64,000 nt of DNA from Diadophis punctatus similis (Eukaryota > Chordata > Lepidosauria > Squamata > Dipsadidae), in the NCBI GenBank assembly GCA_023053685.1, contig JALIGW010000005.1:51945742-52009741 (forward strand), read 5' to 3'. This document shows positions 26,648-37,077 of the stretch, piece by piece (the stretch's first letter is position 1; every line of letters starts with the position of its first letter). Under the pieces are notes generated by a model. It worked only from the letters and a program-made list of their open reading frames with translations. It searched no databases and had not been told where the DNA came from. The position numbers and the translations under genes were made by a program.

Positions 26648-27062
26648 CAGTGATGGCGAACCTATGGCACGGGTGCCACAGGTGGCACGCAGAGCCATAT
26701 CTGCTGGCACGCGAGCCGTTGCCCTAGCTCAGCTCCAGTGCGCATGTGCGTACCCACCAGCTGATCTTTGGCTCACCCGGACACTCTGGGAGGGCAATTT
26801 TGGCCTCCGGAAGGCCTCCAGGGTGGCAGGGGGAACGTTTTCACCCTCCCCAAGCTCCAAGAAAGCCTCTGAGGGTGAAAAACGGCCCCACTGGGCCCAC
26901 TGGAAGTCGGGGAATGGGGGAATTGGGGGGGTTGCGCACGCATGTGCAGGGGGGTGGGGCAAGTGAGGGGCTTTTAATTATGGGCGTGGGCACGCATGAG
27001 CGTGCAATAGCGCGCACACGCACTATTTTGGCACCCGAAGAAAAAAAGGTTCGCCATCACTG
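26648..27062. mobile_element. hAT-type non-autonomous transposon, best-preserved copy
   Basis: Perfect 16-bp TIRs, cagtgatggcgaacct and aggttcgccatcactg, with an exact 8-bp duplication CTATATAC (26640-26647, 27063-27070). Length is 415 bp, the same as the copy at 2097. The interior is GC- and CpG-rich with repeated 'gcgcatgtgcg'-like blocks and no transposase. Preserved CpGs and exact ends suggest this is the youngest of the three family members here. Confidence 0.95.
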
Positions 27063-27267
27063 CTATATACGATAGAATATGAGACAATTATCCCATGTTT
27101 TTCTATTTACTGTTTCAAGGCTATTTTTTCCAGAATTCAATCAGATGTGAGCAATTACATATGAATTTCATTTTTCTTCCATAATTCAGTAATTGAAATA
27201 TAATTTCAGGCACATTAAACAACTTTGGTTAATCATATTTTCCCCCTTTCTGTTCACTCATATCTGA

Positions 27268-27465
27268 TTCTTGGATACTGCCTGGAGAAGTCCCTGCAGT
27301 TTCCTTGGCAAGGTTATTTAGAAATGGTTTGCCATTGCCTCCTTCCAGGACTGAGAGAAAGCGACCAAGGTTTCTCAGCTGGTTTTTATGCATAAGGCAG
27401 GACTAGAACTCACAAACTCTTGGTTTCTGGCCTGATGCCTTAACCACTATAGCAAACTGGCTCTC
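27268..27465 (-). mobile_element. tRNA-derived SINE, reverse orientation
   Basis: On the minus strand the head 'gagccagtttgctatagtgg' and 'gtgagttctagtcctgcctt' match the SINE at 15381. The body instead carries 'aatggcaaaccatttctaaa' and ends 'gaaactgcagggactt', a known sequence variant of this SINE group in squamates. Confidence 0.78.
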
Positions 27466-27715
27466 AAACATATATTAAGCAAATTTAAAAGATTATCAAA
27501 GCTACTATAATGCAATGGTCACAGAACTAGGGAAAAGGGCAAGGCTCAAATCTCCGTTTAATATGTGGTTCATGCAACACAATGTTAGCTTGATTACTCT
27601 TTTTCAGCCACAGGACTATAACTTTTCATCTGAAAGAAATAAAAATTGTTAAATGCATTAATGCGTATATTAACTATAGTTAATTTATATTTTATTTTTT
27701 TATAAAATTCACTTT

Positions 27716-28052
27716 TTATTGTTATTATTATTAAATTTATTTGCCGCCCTTGCTATTCCTTGAGCTTGAATTCAATGCAATCAAATGTAATCTTTGTCCT
27801 GATGCCATCAAAGATCACATGCATTTTGGAGTGACAATCCATGTTAGCCTTTAAAAACAAAAGGTTTGTCTATCCATCTGCTATCCATTATACACACTGT
27901 ATACACTATACGTCTCATGGATCTCTGGGAGGGGCATGGAGTCCATTAGATATGACTGTCCAGTGTGGATCAAAAGTTAAGTTTTTTTTAAAATGGTATG
28001 CCACATACGAAAAATGGCAAGCAGTTTTTGTTACATTTGAATTCAATGACGT

Positions 28053-28151
<99 letters not shown>

Positions 28152-28195
28152 TTTGTTGCATTTTGTATGCCGCCCACTCCACAGAGACTCTTAGG
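27716..28195 (-). mobile_element. LINE/SINE tail fragments with a long (TTTA)n array
   Basis: Two short 'tttgccgccc / tatgccgcccac' tails, near 27733-27750 and 28155-28195, each adjoin T/A-rich simple sequence. The second adjoins about 26 TTTA units (28051-28154). The two tails are probably separate insertions; the sequence between them is unassigned. Confidence 0.5.
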
Positions 28196-28524
28196 ATCCA
28201 GGAAATTATTTTATTATATTTTTCAGCCTGTTTCCAGCCTACATCTCAGCACCTAGATGACCTTGTCTGGGGTGAGGTGTTAGGCAGCACCCTGCCTGAT
28301 TAGCATTTGAATGGGAAGGAATTATAAACTTATCTGGAAAATTTAAAATGATCACAGAAACAAGCTACTTCTATGTTATTTTCAATAAAACAGAATCATT
28401 GTGTTTATGGATGTACCAGGAGTAAAGTTTGAGCCAAAGGCATATTTATTTTAATAATCTTTTTAATGATTAGAGAATAGATGCTATATTATGTAGCAGG
28501 TTATTATATACAGTAGTACACATA
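28196..28524. other. Unassigned DNA left of the copia element
   Basis: No gene or named repeat. It supplies the copia target site, 5-bp AACTA at 28525-28529. Confidence 0.5.
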
Positions 28525-28529
28525 AACTA

Positions 28530-28869
28530 TGTTAGGAAGAGAATTAATCTCATCAGAGGCGATGGATCGGGCTTCCCTTTTGAAGACATTGTTACTTAGA
28601 AAATAAAAACCGAGATTCAAATACTAATAAACAAAATATTTATTTCAGTAGAAAAAATAATAAAGAATTCTTATTAGGACTACATGGTATCGGCTAAGAA
28701 AATAAATCACTTCTACCTTGGTAGAAATGGCGATGAGAAAGGGAAAGGAGTTGACCTCAGGAATGTAGACATGCGTAGAAGAATATATCATACGTCTGTC
28801 TGACCATAGATATAATAACACAGTAGAAAACACAGAGATGCACAACCTGACAATATTCACATCGTGACA
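28530..28869 (-). repeat. 3' LTR of the copia element
   Basis: In sense it runs TGTCACGATG ... CTAACA. A sense AATAAA lies at 28639-28644. It reads as identical to the right LTR over all 340 bp. The frame of 71 codons found in both LTRs has no known function and is probably chance. Confidence 0.97.
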
Positions 28870-28881
28870 CCCCTTCTTTGT
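28870..28881 (-). promoter_or_regulatory. Polypurine tract of the copia element
   Basis: In sense ACAAAGAAGGGG directly precedes the 3' LTR TGTCAC; this is the expected plus-strand priming site. Confidence 0.85.
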
Positions 28882-28902
28882 CAGTTGGGCTAATATAATG
28901 TG

Positions 28903-31900
28903 TCACTCAACACACAGTAAATATCTGAGGTAATCATGCTGAGCAATAGGTAATGGTTTGTTCAGAATGTCAGCTATCTGATATTTTGTTGGCACATATT
29001 CTAACTTTATGAGACCTTGTCTTACTGACTCTCTAACATTCTTGTAACGTATGTCAATGTGTCTGGACCTTGAACCTGTGAAGTGAGTCCTGGAAATGTA
29101 AACTACTGATTGATTGTCTTCCATCACAGTGATCGGTTTTTCGGGCTTCGTCCAGATATCTGTAACTAAGGCATCGAACCACGTTAAAAAGTTACATGCA
29201 TCAGACACACATGCATACTCTGCTTCAGTTGATGAGCAGGAAATGAAACTTTGTTTTCTTACGTTCCAGTAAACTGGACATCCATTCAGGAACACTATGT
29301 AACCTGATGTGCTTTTTCTTGATTCTTTATCACTTGCCCAATCTGCATCTGTATAACAATACATGTCAGCAAAATCTGTATGTTCTGGTTCTAGCTTCAA
29401 TTTGAAATGTTTTGTGTGTATCAAATATCTCAGTACCTTCTTAATACATGACCAGTGAAACTCTGTTGCTTTGCCTACATGTCTTGAAAGTAAATTAACA
29501 CTAAGTGCTATGTCTGGTCTAGTCCATCCACTAATGTAAAGTAGTGAACCAATTACTGAACGATAAAGTGTTTGATCCTTGAATTCAGGACTATATGCAT
29601 CTTTCAAATTGTGAAAATCAGTTTGCATAGGTGTTTGTGTAGGCGTTGCATCTGTCATGTTGCATTGATGCAAAAGTTGATCTATCTTAGCTTCTTGTGA
29701 AAGGCTAAACCCCTTCTGTGTCTTTTCAATGTGAACTCCTAAATATTCATTGATGTGTCCTAATGATTTCAATGTGAAGTATTTCTGCAAACCTTTAACA
29801 AAATTCTCACTCATGCGTATGTTTGGACCAATGTAAACAATGTCATCAACATAAACAAGAACAATTTCATTAATATTTCCATACCTTTTTGTGAACACGC
29901 ATTCATCAGTGTCGGACTTAATAAAGCCCATTAAATTTAGTTTGTCTTTTAAACATGTGTACCACATCAGACCTGATTGTTTCAGACCATAGAGACTTTT
30001 GTTTAGGAACCAGGTGTCCCCTTCTCGGTCCCGGAAGCCGGGAGCGGACCTGACGTAGATTTCTTCATCTAGATCAGCATGTAGATAAGCTGTTTCAACA
30101 TCAAATTGGAAAACTTCAAGTCCAAGGATAGAAGCAGTGGTTAGAGCAATTTTCACACTTTCAGTTCGCACTGTAGGTGAGTAAGTGTTTGTGTAATCTT
30201 CAGGATAGCTTTGTGCGAAACCCTGTGCGACAAGTCTTGCTTTGTATAATAATTCACCATCTGGCTTTTGTTTGATTTTGTAGACCCATCTTGTGCCAAT
30301 GACTTTTTTGTGTGTTGGAGGTGTTGCAGATGTGTATACTTTGAGTTTCTGCAAACTGTCCATCTCAACTTGCATGGCTTCATACCATTTTTGTTGTTCA
30401 TCTTCAGAAAGATATTTAATTTGTGAAAAGTTCTCCGGTGGGAGTGTAACATTACAGATCAATGGCGATGGTGTGTTTGTCAATTGCATTGTGTATCTCT
30501 TTGGTGGAATACCTTTTGTAGTTCTCTTGGAACATCTCGGGACGATTGTCCAGTCATCTTTCTTGTTGTCCACATCTCCATCAGCGTCGCTAGCTTCAGC
30601 ATCCACGGCGTTGTAGGATGGGATATCAGGTGATGAACGTTGGTCATCTGGTTGCACTGTATCAACAATTTCAGTTCTAGGGAAATAAACTCCAGGGTCA
30701 TTAGAATGTATCCTGGACCAATCTGTATCTTCTTCAAAATTAGCTGAATTAGAAATTGTTATCACATTGTGAGAGTCAATGAATCTTCCCCATTTAGAAT
30801 TGCTATCAACACCCATATATCTCAGTCTCTTTGCTACTGGGCCACCTTTTCTTCTTTGGGCCAATGGAATGTTGACCATGGCATATGAACCAAAAATGTG
30901 TAAGTCTCTAAGATCTGGCTGGCGGCCATATAACATGTAAAAGGGTGTTTGGTCAATGACACTGCTCCATGTACGATTGACAATGTAATTTGCATAATGA
31001 ACTGCTTCGCCCCAAAATGAGTGTTTGAGATTGGCATCTTCTAGGAGGCAGCGCATCATGGTTTGGAGGACCCCCTGCCGTCTCCTTTCTGCCACTCCGT
31101 TGTGAGCCGGAGTGTATGGGGCAGATGTTTGGTGTAGGATACCGTTTCGTCGCATCCAATCCTGGAAACGTTGAGACGTGAACTCGGCACCACGATCACT
31201 CTGGATTCTTCGGATTCTCACTCCATGTTGATTGTAAATTTGAACTGCAAAATCTCTAAAGGTCTGAAAGACTTCAGATTTTTCTTTCATAAGAAAGACA
31301 TAACCATATCTAGAATGATTATCAACAATAGTTAAGAAATATTTTTTACCGCCAATAGTTGGACCATAAGGGCCCACAATATCAGTATGAACCAAATCAA
31401 AAATGCGTGTTGACTTACATGTAGCATGTTTTGGAACAGCTGCTGCCCTCGATTTTGCCTTTTTGCAAACTGCACAATCTAGATGTACCTTACATCCTTT
31501 GAAATTCAAACCTTGTGTGAAAAATGGCATCTTTTTAAGGACCTCAAAGCTCGGATGGCCTAATCTTCTGTGCCATCTATGAATACACCTGTCATGTAAA
31601 CGAAAACCTGTAAGTGGAGTTGCAGCATTAACATTAATATGAGGAACCTTAGGTTTGATTACCTGTTGCTTTGTGGCTTTAAGAGCCTTTGGAGTATTCA
31701 CAGGATTACTCTGCATTAATGCATCTAATCTCATTTGAGTCATTCTGGTCTGGGCTTGTAATATTGTTAATTCTTCATTTTGATTATACAAAAATCCACT
31801 CTGTTTATGCAAAATTTCATTCTGTTCCTGAATCACTTGGAGAAATGCAAAGTCTCTTTCATCAAAAAATTTCTGCCCATGTAATTGTGACGTGTGCATC

Positions 31901-32301
31901 CAAGGGCGTTGCTCTAATTTGTTTAAAGAAGGAGGGGAATCATGGCCCCTCTCTGGAATGCGTGAAGGCGGGCAAACATCTTGGTTCTCAGCACGAAAGA
32001 ATGCATGCAGTTTAATCTCGTGTAATTCTTTTTGCAAAAAAATTATATTTTCCCGCTGTCTTTGCAGTGCCTGGCCATAAATTAAATTTATTTCTCTTTC
32101 AGCACTTGTCTGCTCTATGGAAGACTTTCGTGGGCTGGCAATTTGCTGCTTATAAAAGGATGCCACCTCATCTTGTGGGGCATTAGCTTCTAAAGATGTA
32201 TAATTTCCCCCAGGGAGAAAAGGGGTGCCTTTAACATCATGCACTGACCTTTGAAAAAGTTCTGCTCCAGCTTTTACTTCTATTTGGGCTTCTAAAATCA
32301 T
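28903..32301 (-). CDS. Copia polyprotein: integrase, reverse transcriptase, RNase H
   Basis: 1132 codons without interruption. Residues about 1-235 match no gag domain I know. They lack a CCHC knuckle and a D[S/T]G protease motif, and contain two heptad-rich stretches (about 65-105 and 150-195) that may form coiled coils. A GAG-pre-integrase zinc module follows: H244, H249, C276, C279. The integrase triad is D307, D369, E405 (DD35E) with 'YTPAHNGVAERR'. Reverse transcriptase spans about 625-870 with D734 in 'FDVETAYL' and 'YVDD' at 817-820. RNase H has D985, E1026, D1062 and D1083. Copia-type polyproteins are usually about 1300-1450 residues, so this one is short at the N-terminus. I chose the first ATG of the frame, 208 bp after the 5' LTR; an in-frame TGA lies upstream. 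A 23-codon upstream ORF (32413-32342) precedes it. All enzymatic motifs look intact. Confidence 0.95.
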   Translation of the reverse strand: MILEAQIEVKAGAELFQRSVHDVKGTPFLPGGNYTSLEANAPQDEVASFYKQQIASPRKSSIEQTSAEREINLIYGQALQRQRENIIFLQKELHEIKLHAFFRAENQDVCPPSRIPERGHDSPPSLNKLEQRPWMHTSQLHGQKFFDERDFAFLQVIQEQNEILHKQSGFLYNQNEELTILQAQTRMTQMRLDALMQSNPVNTPKALKATKQQVIKPKVPHINVNAATPLTGFRLHDRCIHRWHRRLGHPSFEVLKKMPFFTQGLNFKGCKVHLDCAVCKKAKSRAAAVPKHATCKSTRIFDLVHTDIVGPYGPTIGGKKYFLTIVDNHSRYGYVFLMKEKSEVFQTFRDFAVQIYNQHGVRIRRIQSDRGAEFTSQRFQDWMRRNGILHQTSAPYTPAHNGVAERRRQGVLQTMMRCLLEDANLKHSFWGEAVHYANYIVNRTWSSVIDQTPFYMLYGRQPDLRDLHIFGSYAMVNIPLAQRRKGGPVAKRLRYMGVDSNSKWGRFIDSHNVITISNSANFEEDTDWSRIHSNDPGVYFPRTEIVDTVQPDDQRSSPDIPSYNAVDAEASDADGDVDNKKDDWTIVPRCSKRTTKGIPPKRYTMQLTNTPSPLICNVTLPPENFSQIKYLSEDEQQKWYEAMQVEMDSLQKLKVYTSATPPTHKKVIGTRWVYKIKQKPDGELLYKARLVAQGFAQSYPEDYTNTYSPTVRTESVKIALTTASILGLEVFQFDVETAYLHADLDEEIYVRSAPGFRDREGDTWFLNKSLYGLKQSGLMWYTCLKDKLNLMGFIKSDTDECVFTKRYGNINEIVLVYVDDIVYIGPNIRMSENFVKGLQKYFTLKSLGHINEYLGVHIEKTQKGFSLSQEAKIDQLLHQCNMTDATPTQTPMQTDFHNLKDAYSPEFKDQTLYRSVIGSLLYISGWTRPDIALSVNLLSRHVGKATEFHWSCIKKVLRYLIHTKHFKLKLEPEHTDFADMYCYTDADWASDKESRKSTSGYIVFLNGCPVYWNVRKQSFISCSSTEAEYACVSDACNFLTWFDALVTDIWTKPEKPITVMEDNQSVVYISRTHFTGSRSRHIDIRYKNVRESVRQGLIKLEYVPTKYQIADILNKPLPIAQHDYLRYLLCVE

Positions 32302-32497
32302 TTTTTCGATCTTGGTTCCAAAGAGAGTGGGTGAGGCTTGTTCATGCAGAGAAAAACTTTCTGCTTGGGCGTTTCAGCAGCGGCAGGCTTATCTTATCTC
32401 CGTTCGTGGACATGGCTGGTCATAAATCTCTCTAATTAGCTAACTATCCTAAAACGCAATAAAACTTTCAAAAGAAGCCATAAAGTTAACAGCCAAA

Positions 32498-32508
32498 CTC
32501 TGGTACCA
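32498..32508 (-). promoter_or_regulatory. Primer-binding site of the copia element
   Basis: In sense the sequence is TGGTACCAGAG, one base inside the 5' LTR. It resembles the TGGTAxCAGAG primer site of many copia elements, complementary to the 3' end of initiator methionine tRNA. The exact tRNA used is an inference. Confidence 0.7.
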
Positions 32509-32509
32509 T

Positions 32510-32849
32510 TGTTAGGAAGAGAATTAATCTCATCAGAGGCGATGGATCGGGCTTCCCTTTTGAAGACATTGTTACTTAGAAAATAAAAACCGAGATTCAA
32601 ATACTAATAAACAAAATATTTATTTCAGTAGAAAAAATAATAAAGAATTCTTATTAGGACTACATGGTATCGGCTAAGAAAATAAATCACTTCTACCTTG
32701 GTAGAAATGGCGATGAGAAAGGGAAAGGAGTTGACCTCAGGAATGTAGACATGCGTAGAAGAATATATCATACGTCTGTCTGACCATAGATATAATAACA
32801 CAGTAGAAAACACAGAGATGCACAACCTGACAATATTCACATCGTGACA
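32510..32849 (-). repeat. 5' LTR of the copia element
   Basis: The 340-bp LTR is expected to hold the promoter for minus-strand transcription toward 28903. It is followed at its right by the second copy of the AACTA target site. Confidence 0.97.
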
Positions 32850-32952
32850 AACTATATGACTATGCGCACCTCTCCCTCACTTTAATCCAATTCACGCGCA
32901 AGTCTTGTCATCCCCCCTGATTCTCATAGATTTATTTCTTTTTAGATTTATT

Positions 32953-34012
32953 ATTAGAGTTGGAAAGGACCTTGTAGGTCATCTAGTCCAACCCCCTGCT
33001 CAAGCAGGAGTTCCTACACCATTTGAGACAGATGACAGTCCAGTCTCTCCTTGAAGGTCGCAAGTGTTGGGGCTCTCACGACCTCTGGTGGCAAGCTATT
33101 CCACTAGTTGATCGCTCTCACCGTCAGAAAGTTTCTCCTTACTTCCAGGTTGAATCTCTCCTTGGTCAACTTCCATCCATTATTCCTTGTTTGGTTTTCT
33201 GGTGCCATAGAGAACAGCCCGACGACCCTCCTCTCTGTGGCATCCCCTCAAGTATTGGAACACTGCTATCATGTCACCCCTGGTCCTTCTTTTCGCTAGA
33301 CTGGCCAAGCTCAGTTCCTGCAACCGCTCTTCGTATGTTTTATTTTCCAGACCCTTTATCATCCTGGTTGCTCTCTTCTGCACTTTCTCTAGAGTTTCAA
33401 TGTCTTTTTTGTAGTGTGGTGACCAAAACTGGATGCAGTACTCTAGGTATGGTCTGACCAAGGCTTTATAGAGTGGTACTAGTACCTCTCTGGTCCTTGA
33501 TTGTATCCCTCTATGCGGCTCAGGACTGCGTTGGCCTTTTTGGCTGCTGCTGCACACTGCTGGCTCATATTTAGTTGGCTGCCTACCAGGACTCCGAGAT
33601 CCCTCTCTCAATTGCTGCTATTGAGTGTGGTTTCGCCCAGTTTGTATGTGTATTTTTGATTCTTCTTGCCTAGGTGCAGAATTTTACTTTTCTCTGTGTT
33701 AAATTTCATTTTATTGGTTTGGGATCAGTGTTCGAATCTGTCGAGGTCCCTCTCGATTTTGAGTCTGTCCTCTGGGGTGTTTGCTACTCCCGCCAGCTTG
33801 GTGTCATCTGCAAATTTGGTTAGTTCTCCTGCTATTCCCTCATCTAGGTCATTTATAAAGATATTGAAGAGTACTGGGCCTAGGACGGAACCTTGTGGTA
33901 CCCCACTGCATACTTCTCTCCATGTGGACTTAGAGCCATTGAGGACTACTCGCTGGGTATGGTTCATCAGCCAATTGTTAATCCATCTGGTTGTGGATGT
34001 CAAGGTCCTCTT
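32953..34012 (-). mobile_element. CR1 LINE, 5'-truncated
   Basis: The 3' terminus is at about 32953 ('agagttggaaaggaccttgt' on the plus strand) and the 5' truncation is near 34012, inside the reverse transcriptase. Orientation is minus. It lies only about 100 bp from the copia element. Frameshifts and stops break the ORF, but long blocks remain readable. Confidence 0.93.
33180..34003 (-). pseudogene. CR1 ORF2 C-terminal half, broken
   Basis: The first block (33725-34003) reads '[20 protein letters not shown]' and then '[12 protein letters not shown]', the F-A-D-D catalytic motif of the CR1 reverse transcriptase. The second block (33180-33611), in another frame, covers the thumb and C-terminal region: '[15 protein letters not shown]' and '[16 protein letters not shown]'. 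The separation by frame shows at least one frameshift. It encodes no complete protein. Confidence 0.9.
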
Positions 34013-34707
34013 CGAACACGATGGACGAACATCATCATATATAGTATATATCTACTTCAAGAATAATGCAGACAGTTATTATGTAGTATATATGGATTTC
34101 AAGAACAATGCAGACAGATTCTATCAACTATGGGATCCATACTCTATTTAATTCCTCCCTAGCAAATAACTTATGTATGGAGATGAAAGGACTTTTGGGT
34201 GCAACTACTGTATGTACTTAGAATTCCTACAACTTTAGTAAAGATAGTTGAATAAGGATTGTTTTTGTGGTTCCTAAACACACATAAAAGGCCTTCATCA
34301 AATACATATGGTGAATTTTTGGCCTTTTTTAGCCTAATTTGAGATGCTTGGTTTAGATATTAAGTTGGTCTTTCCTTATTAGAGTGCTACTTTTTAATTT
34401 CTTCTGCCAGTTAGAAGACAATAGGATTTATGTTTCCTAGAGTTGTACAGACTGTCTTCTCTGTTGAAAGATTTTCTCTTTTCTAAAGGAATATATAACC
34501 CCTCGATCATCAATGGGAATTAGGCTTGTAATATACATTTATATAAAACACAAGTACTGAACATTAAATATTAATATAAAAATAAATGAACAAAGTTCTC
34601 TACATTTCAAAAGCAATGAATAAATACTGAAAAGCACATCAAAGCAAATGAAAAACATTCTTAAAACATCAATTTTTATTTCTTAATATTTTCGATGCTT
34701 TAGATTC

Positions 34708-34750
<43 letters not shown>

Positions 34751-35564
34751 CATTTTTTTGCTGATAAATGAAAATAAAGGGAGACTATATATATTTCCAA
34801 TTAACCAGCCACAATGCAGTAATTATTATTTCAATGTGACTTCTATAAGGCAAACACAGCAAATTAAAATGTTTGCATATGTATACCAGAAGAGCTTATC
34901 TTGAAAATCTATAAAAATGTGCTCCATTTAGTTTCATGGTTAAATTTAATAAATGATATGTTATGCTTTTAACGGGCTCTCTGCTCAGAGTCAATGTACA
35001 ACATCAGGATTTCATTGTATAATTTGCATGGATATGTTCTGGTGATCCCAGAATGGCCTGTGTCTTTTCACTAATGGGAAGAATGTTAGAAGATGCATGA
35101 AGATCATTAGAAATGATACATTTCCAATATATACATATTCCTGTCTTGCAAACAATCTCACATCCAATAAATTAGATGCAATTTGGGCCTGCTGTAATTT
35201 CATCTGTTATGCATAACATTTCAATGTTCTGGTTTCTGCTGAAATATTCAAGAGAGCCTTTCTAGAAAATAGATTAATGTGAAACTGAGAAATTTAATAT
35301 TTGGATACTTCCAACCTTTCCCCACCTCTTCATTGTAACATTTAAACGTCTTGCTCCAATCAAATAAATTAGGACCAGTGTCAAAAAAGAAAGATCATGA
35401 ATGAGAAAATTATCTGAGAGAAACTAAAATATTTCAAGAATTCTGATATTTCCAGCAGCAGTTTTTTTGCGATTGGTGACAAGAAATTATTTTAAGGTTG
35501 GATCTCTACTATAAAACAAGAAGGCTATCTCTATTTCTTTCAGTATGTCTACAGTCCACTGCTC
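34013..35564. other. Unassigned AT-rich DNA with a (TG)n array
   Basis: No gene is supported. An imperfect direct duplication of about 42 bp ('ttcaagaataatgcagacag' / 'ttcaagaacaatgcagacag') lies at about 34040-34125. A (GT)n array of about 18 units lies at 34712-34748. Confidence 0.5.
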
Positions 35565-35815
35565 CAGAGGTGGGTTCCTCCAGGTTCAGACTGGTTCAAT
35601 AGAACTGGTAGTAACATGGCAGCCTGGGTCGCCAAACCGCTAGCGACATCTGGCTGGCCATGCCCCCAAACCAGTCCCCCGGTCACCGCTTGCTCTCTTG
35701 CCTCACCCACCTGGTCACCACTCTCGCCCCCGCCTGGTCACCACCTGCCCAGTTGCCGCCCGACCGGTTGCCCCACCCAATCACCCACCCCACGCCACCC
35801 ACTCACTCACTCCTC
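35565..35815. mobile_element. hAT-type element (CAGTGGTGGGTT family), truncated
   Basis: It starts cagaggtgggttcctcc, then 'ggttcagactggttcaatag' and 'actggtagtaacatggcagc', closely matching the copy at 54312. A pyrimidine-rich 'ccacc/cactc' tract follows and no matching right TIR is seen before the CR1 piece at 35880. Confidence 0.7.
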
Positions 35816-35879
35816 ACTGCCTAAGCTGCCTTCCCAGTTCCCACATGGTGCCTGCTCTGATCCCCAACTGAGCTGCACC

Positions 35880-36010
35880 TATATTGGTTCTCACTGTCAG
35901 GAAGTTTCTCCTTAGTTTTAGGTTGCTTCTCTCTTTGTTCAGTTTCCATCCATTGCTTCTTGTTTTGCCTTCTGGTGCTTTGGAAAATAAATTGCCCCCC
36001 TTCTTTCTGG
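35880..36010 (-). mobile_element. CR1 LINE fragment
   Basis: Plus-strand text 'ttctcactgtcaggaagttt' through 'cttctggtgctttggaaaa' matches the CR1 C-terminal ORF ('[20 protein letters not shown]' on the minus strand). It is truncated on both sides. Confidence 0.85.
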
Positions 36011-36294
36011 CAGCCACTTAAAAGCCTGTTGCCTATCACACTCTTGGGCAAAGCATGCAAGCCATTTCCTCCTTTCAGTGGTCCATGAATGTACATCTAT
36101 AGTATGTAGATAATAAAGTTGAAAAAAGGTGGACATTTTTACAGAACGATAGATACGTTGAAGCTGGGTGTGACAAGGAATGGCTGGGAGGGGAGGGGCC
36201 AGGCGGGGCATCCCTTGACATGAGTGATATTGAGTTGGCCATGCCCAAGTTTCACTCAGTCCTTTTTTCTTCCTTTCTTTCCCTGTGTGCTGCA

Positions 36295-36670
36295 CAGGCA
36301 TTTTGTAATAAATGCTTGGGGGTACACATTCTGCCTGAATTGTTAACGTGGATATCTGTTCTCCAGTTGTTTTGCTTGCTGGATACTATGTGGGTTCTCA
36401 CCCTGCCATATAGTGTTCTGACTTAACTCTTTTTATATGATAGTGGATGGTAACTGCTGAAATTCAGAATGCATAGAGTATTGGTAGCTTTGCGACATAT
36501 TGTGGTTTCTAGGCTTCCATCTTCCTGTCTATTGACAAGCACATCTAAAAATAGCAATTGTCTAGCTTTTTCTTCCTCCAGTGTGAATTGTATGTCCAGG
36601 AAGATGGAGTTAAGTGGTATGAAAGTCTTTCTGCATTTCTTTTGATGATAACAAACCTGTCATCCATGTA
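36295..36670 (-). pseudogene. Penelope-like reverse transcriptase fragment
   Basis: On the minus strand the text opens with F-Y-M-D-D-R-F-V-I-I-K-R near 36668, the YxDD catalytic motif of Penelope-like elements. It continues through 'IQFTLEEE'-like text, an LxFLDVLV-like block, 'ATNTM..LNFSSYHP' and a 'HLLQNA' end. Small frameshifts and stops show that it is dead. Neither the GIY-YIG endonuclease nor the N-terminus is adjacent. Part of the text at about 36190-36250 ('ttgagttggccatgccc') recurs in the hAT copy at 20040 and is a separate insertion. Confidence 0.72.
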
Positions 36671-37077
36671 AAATTGAGATGTATAATTTTGAAATGCACC
36701 ATGTTCTAGTTTGCACTGGAACTACAGTGATACCATAAGAGAAAAACAACAACAGAAATGTTCTGCTTGGTGTTAACAGGTAATATGGGAAAGTGTGTGT
36801 GTGTATGTGTGTGTGTGTGTGTGTGTGTGTACAGGCATCCATATATGCAAAGATTTGGAAAAGCAAACCAGTTCCTAAAAGGAAAAGACAGGAACTTCTG
36901 GTCCACACCAAAGCCAGCCAGTGAAGGTTGCTTTCTCTGGAGGGATAGGAAAGACAAGAAGCAGGGAAATTAAAGTTTGGTACTGGCTACACTGAGTATC
37001 AGCGGTTCCCACTGTCAATCCACTGCAATCCAGTTTGTAATTTTTGGAAGTGTAAAAAATAGTAGAAACAATATGAG
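36671..37077. other. Unassigned DNA with a (GT)n array
   Basis: A (GT)n array interrupted by one TA (36796-36830) is the only clear feature. Confidence 0.5.

Larger units (their letters stand above)
28530..32849 (-). mobile_element. Complete Ty1/copia LTR retrotransposon
   Basis: This 4320-bp element consists of two 340-bp LTRs (28530-28869 and 32510-32849) and a 3640-bp interior on the minus strand. A 5-bp target duplication AACTA flanks it (28525-28529, 32850-32854). The interior starts, in sense, one base after the 5' LTR with a primer-binding site (32498-32508). It ends with a polypurine tract next to the 3' LTR (28870-28881). One long ORF fills almost all of it. The order integrase, reverse transcriptase, RNase H is that of Ty1/copia and not gypsy. 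Read base by base, the two LTRs show no difference, so the insertion is very recent on a genomic scale. A canonical gag and protease are absent. Confidence 0.97.

Noticed and set aside
27841..28303. Frames encoding (LFIY)n repeats
   Set aside because: They are the translation of a (TTTA)n array.
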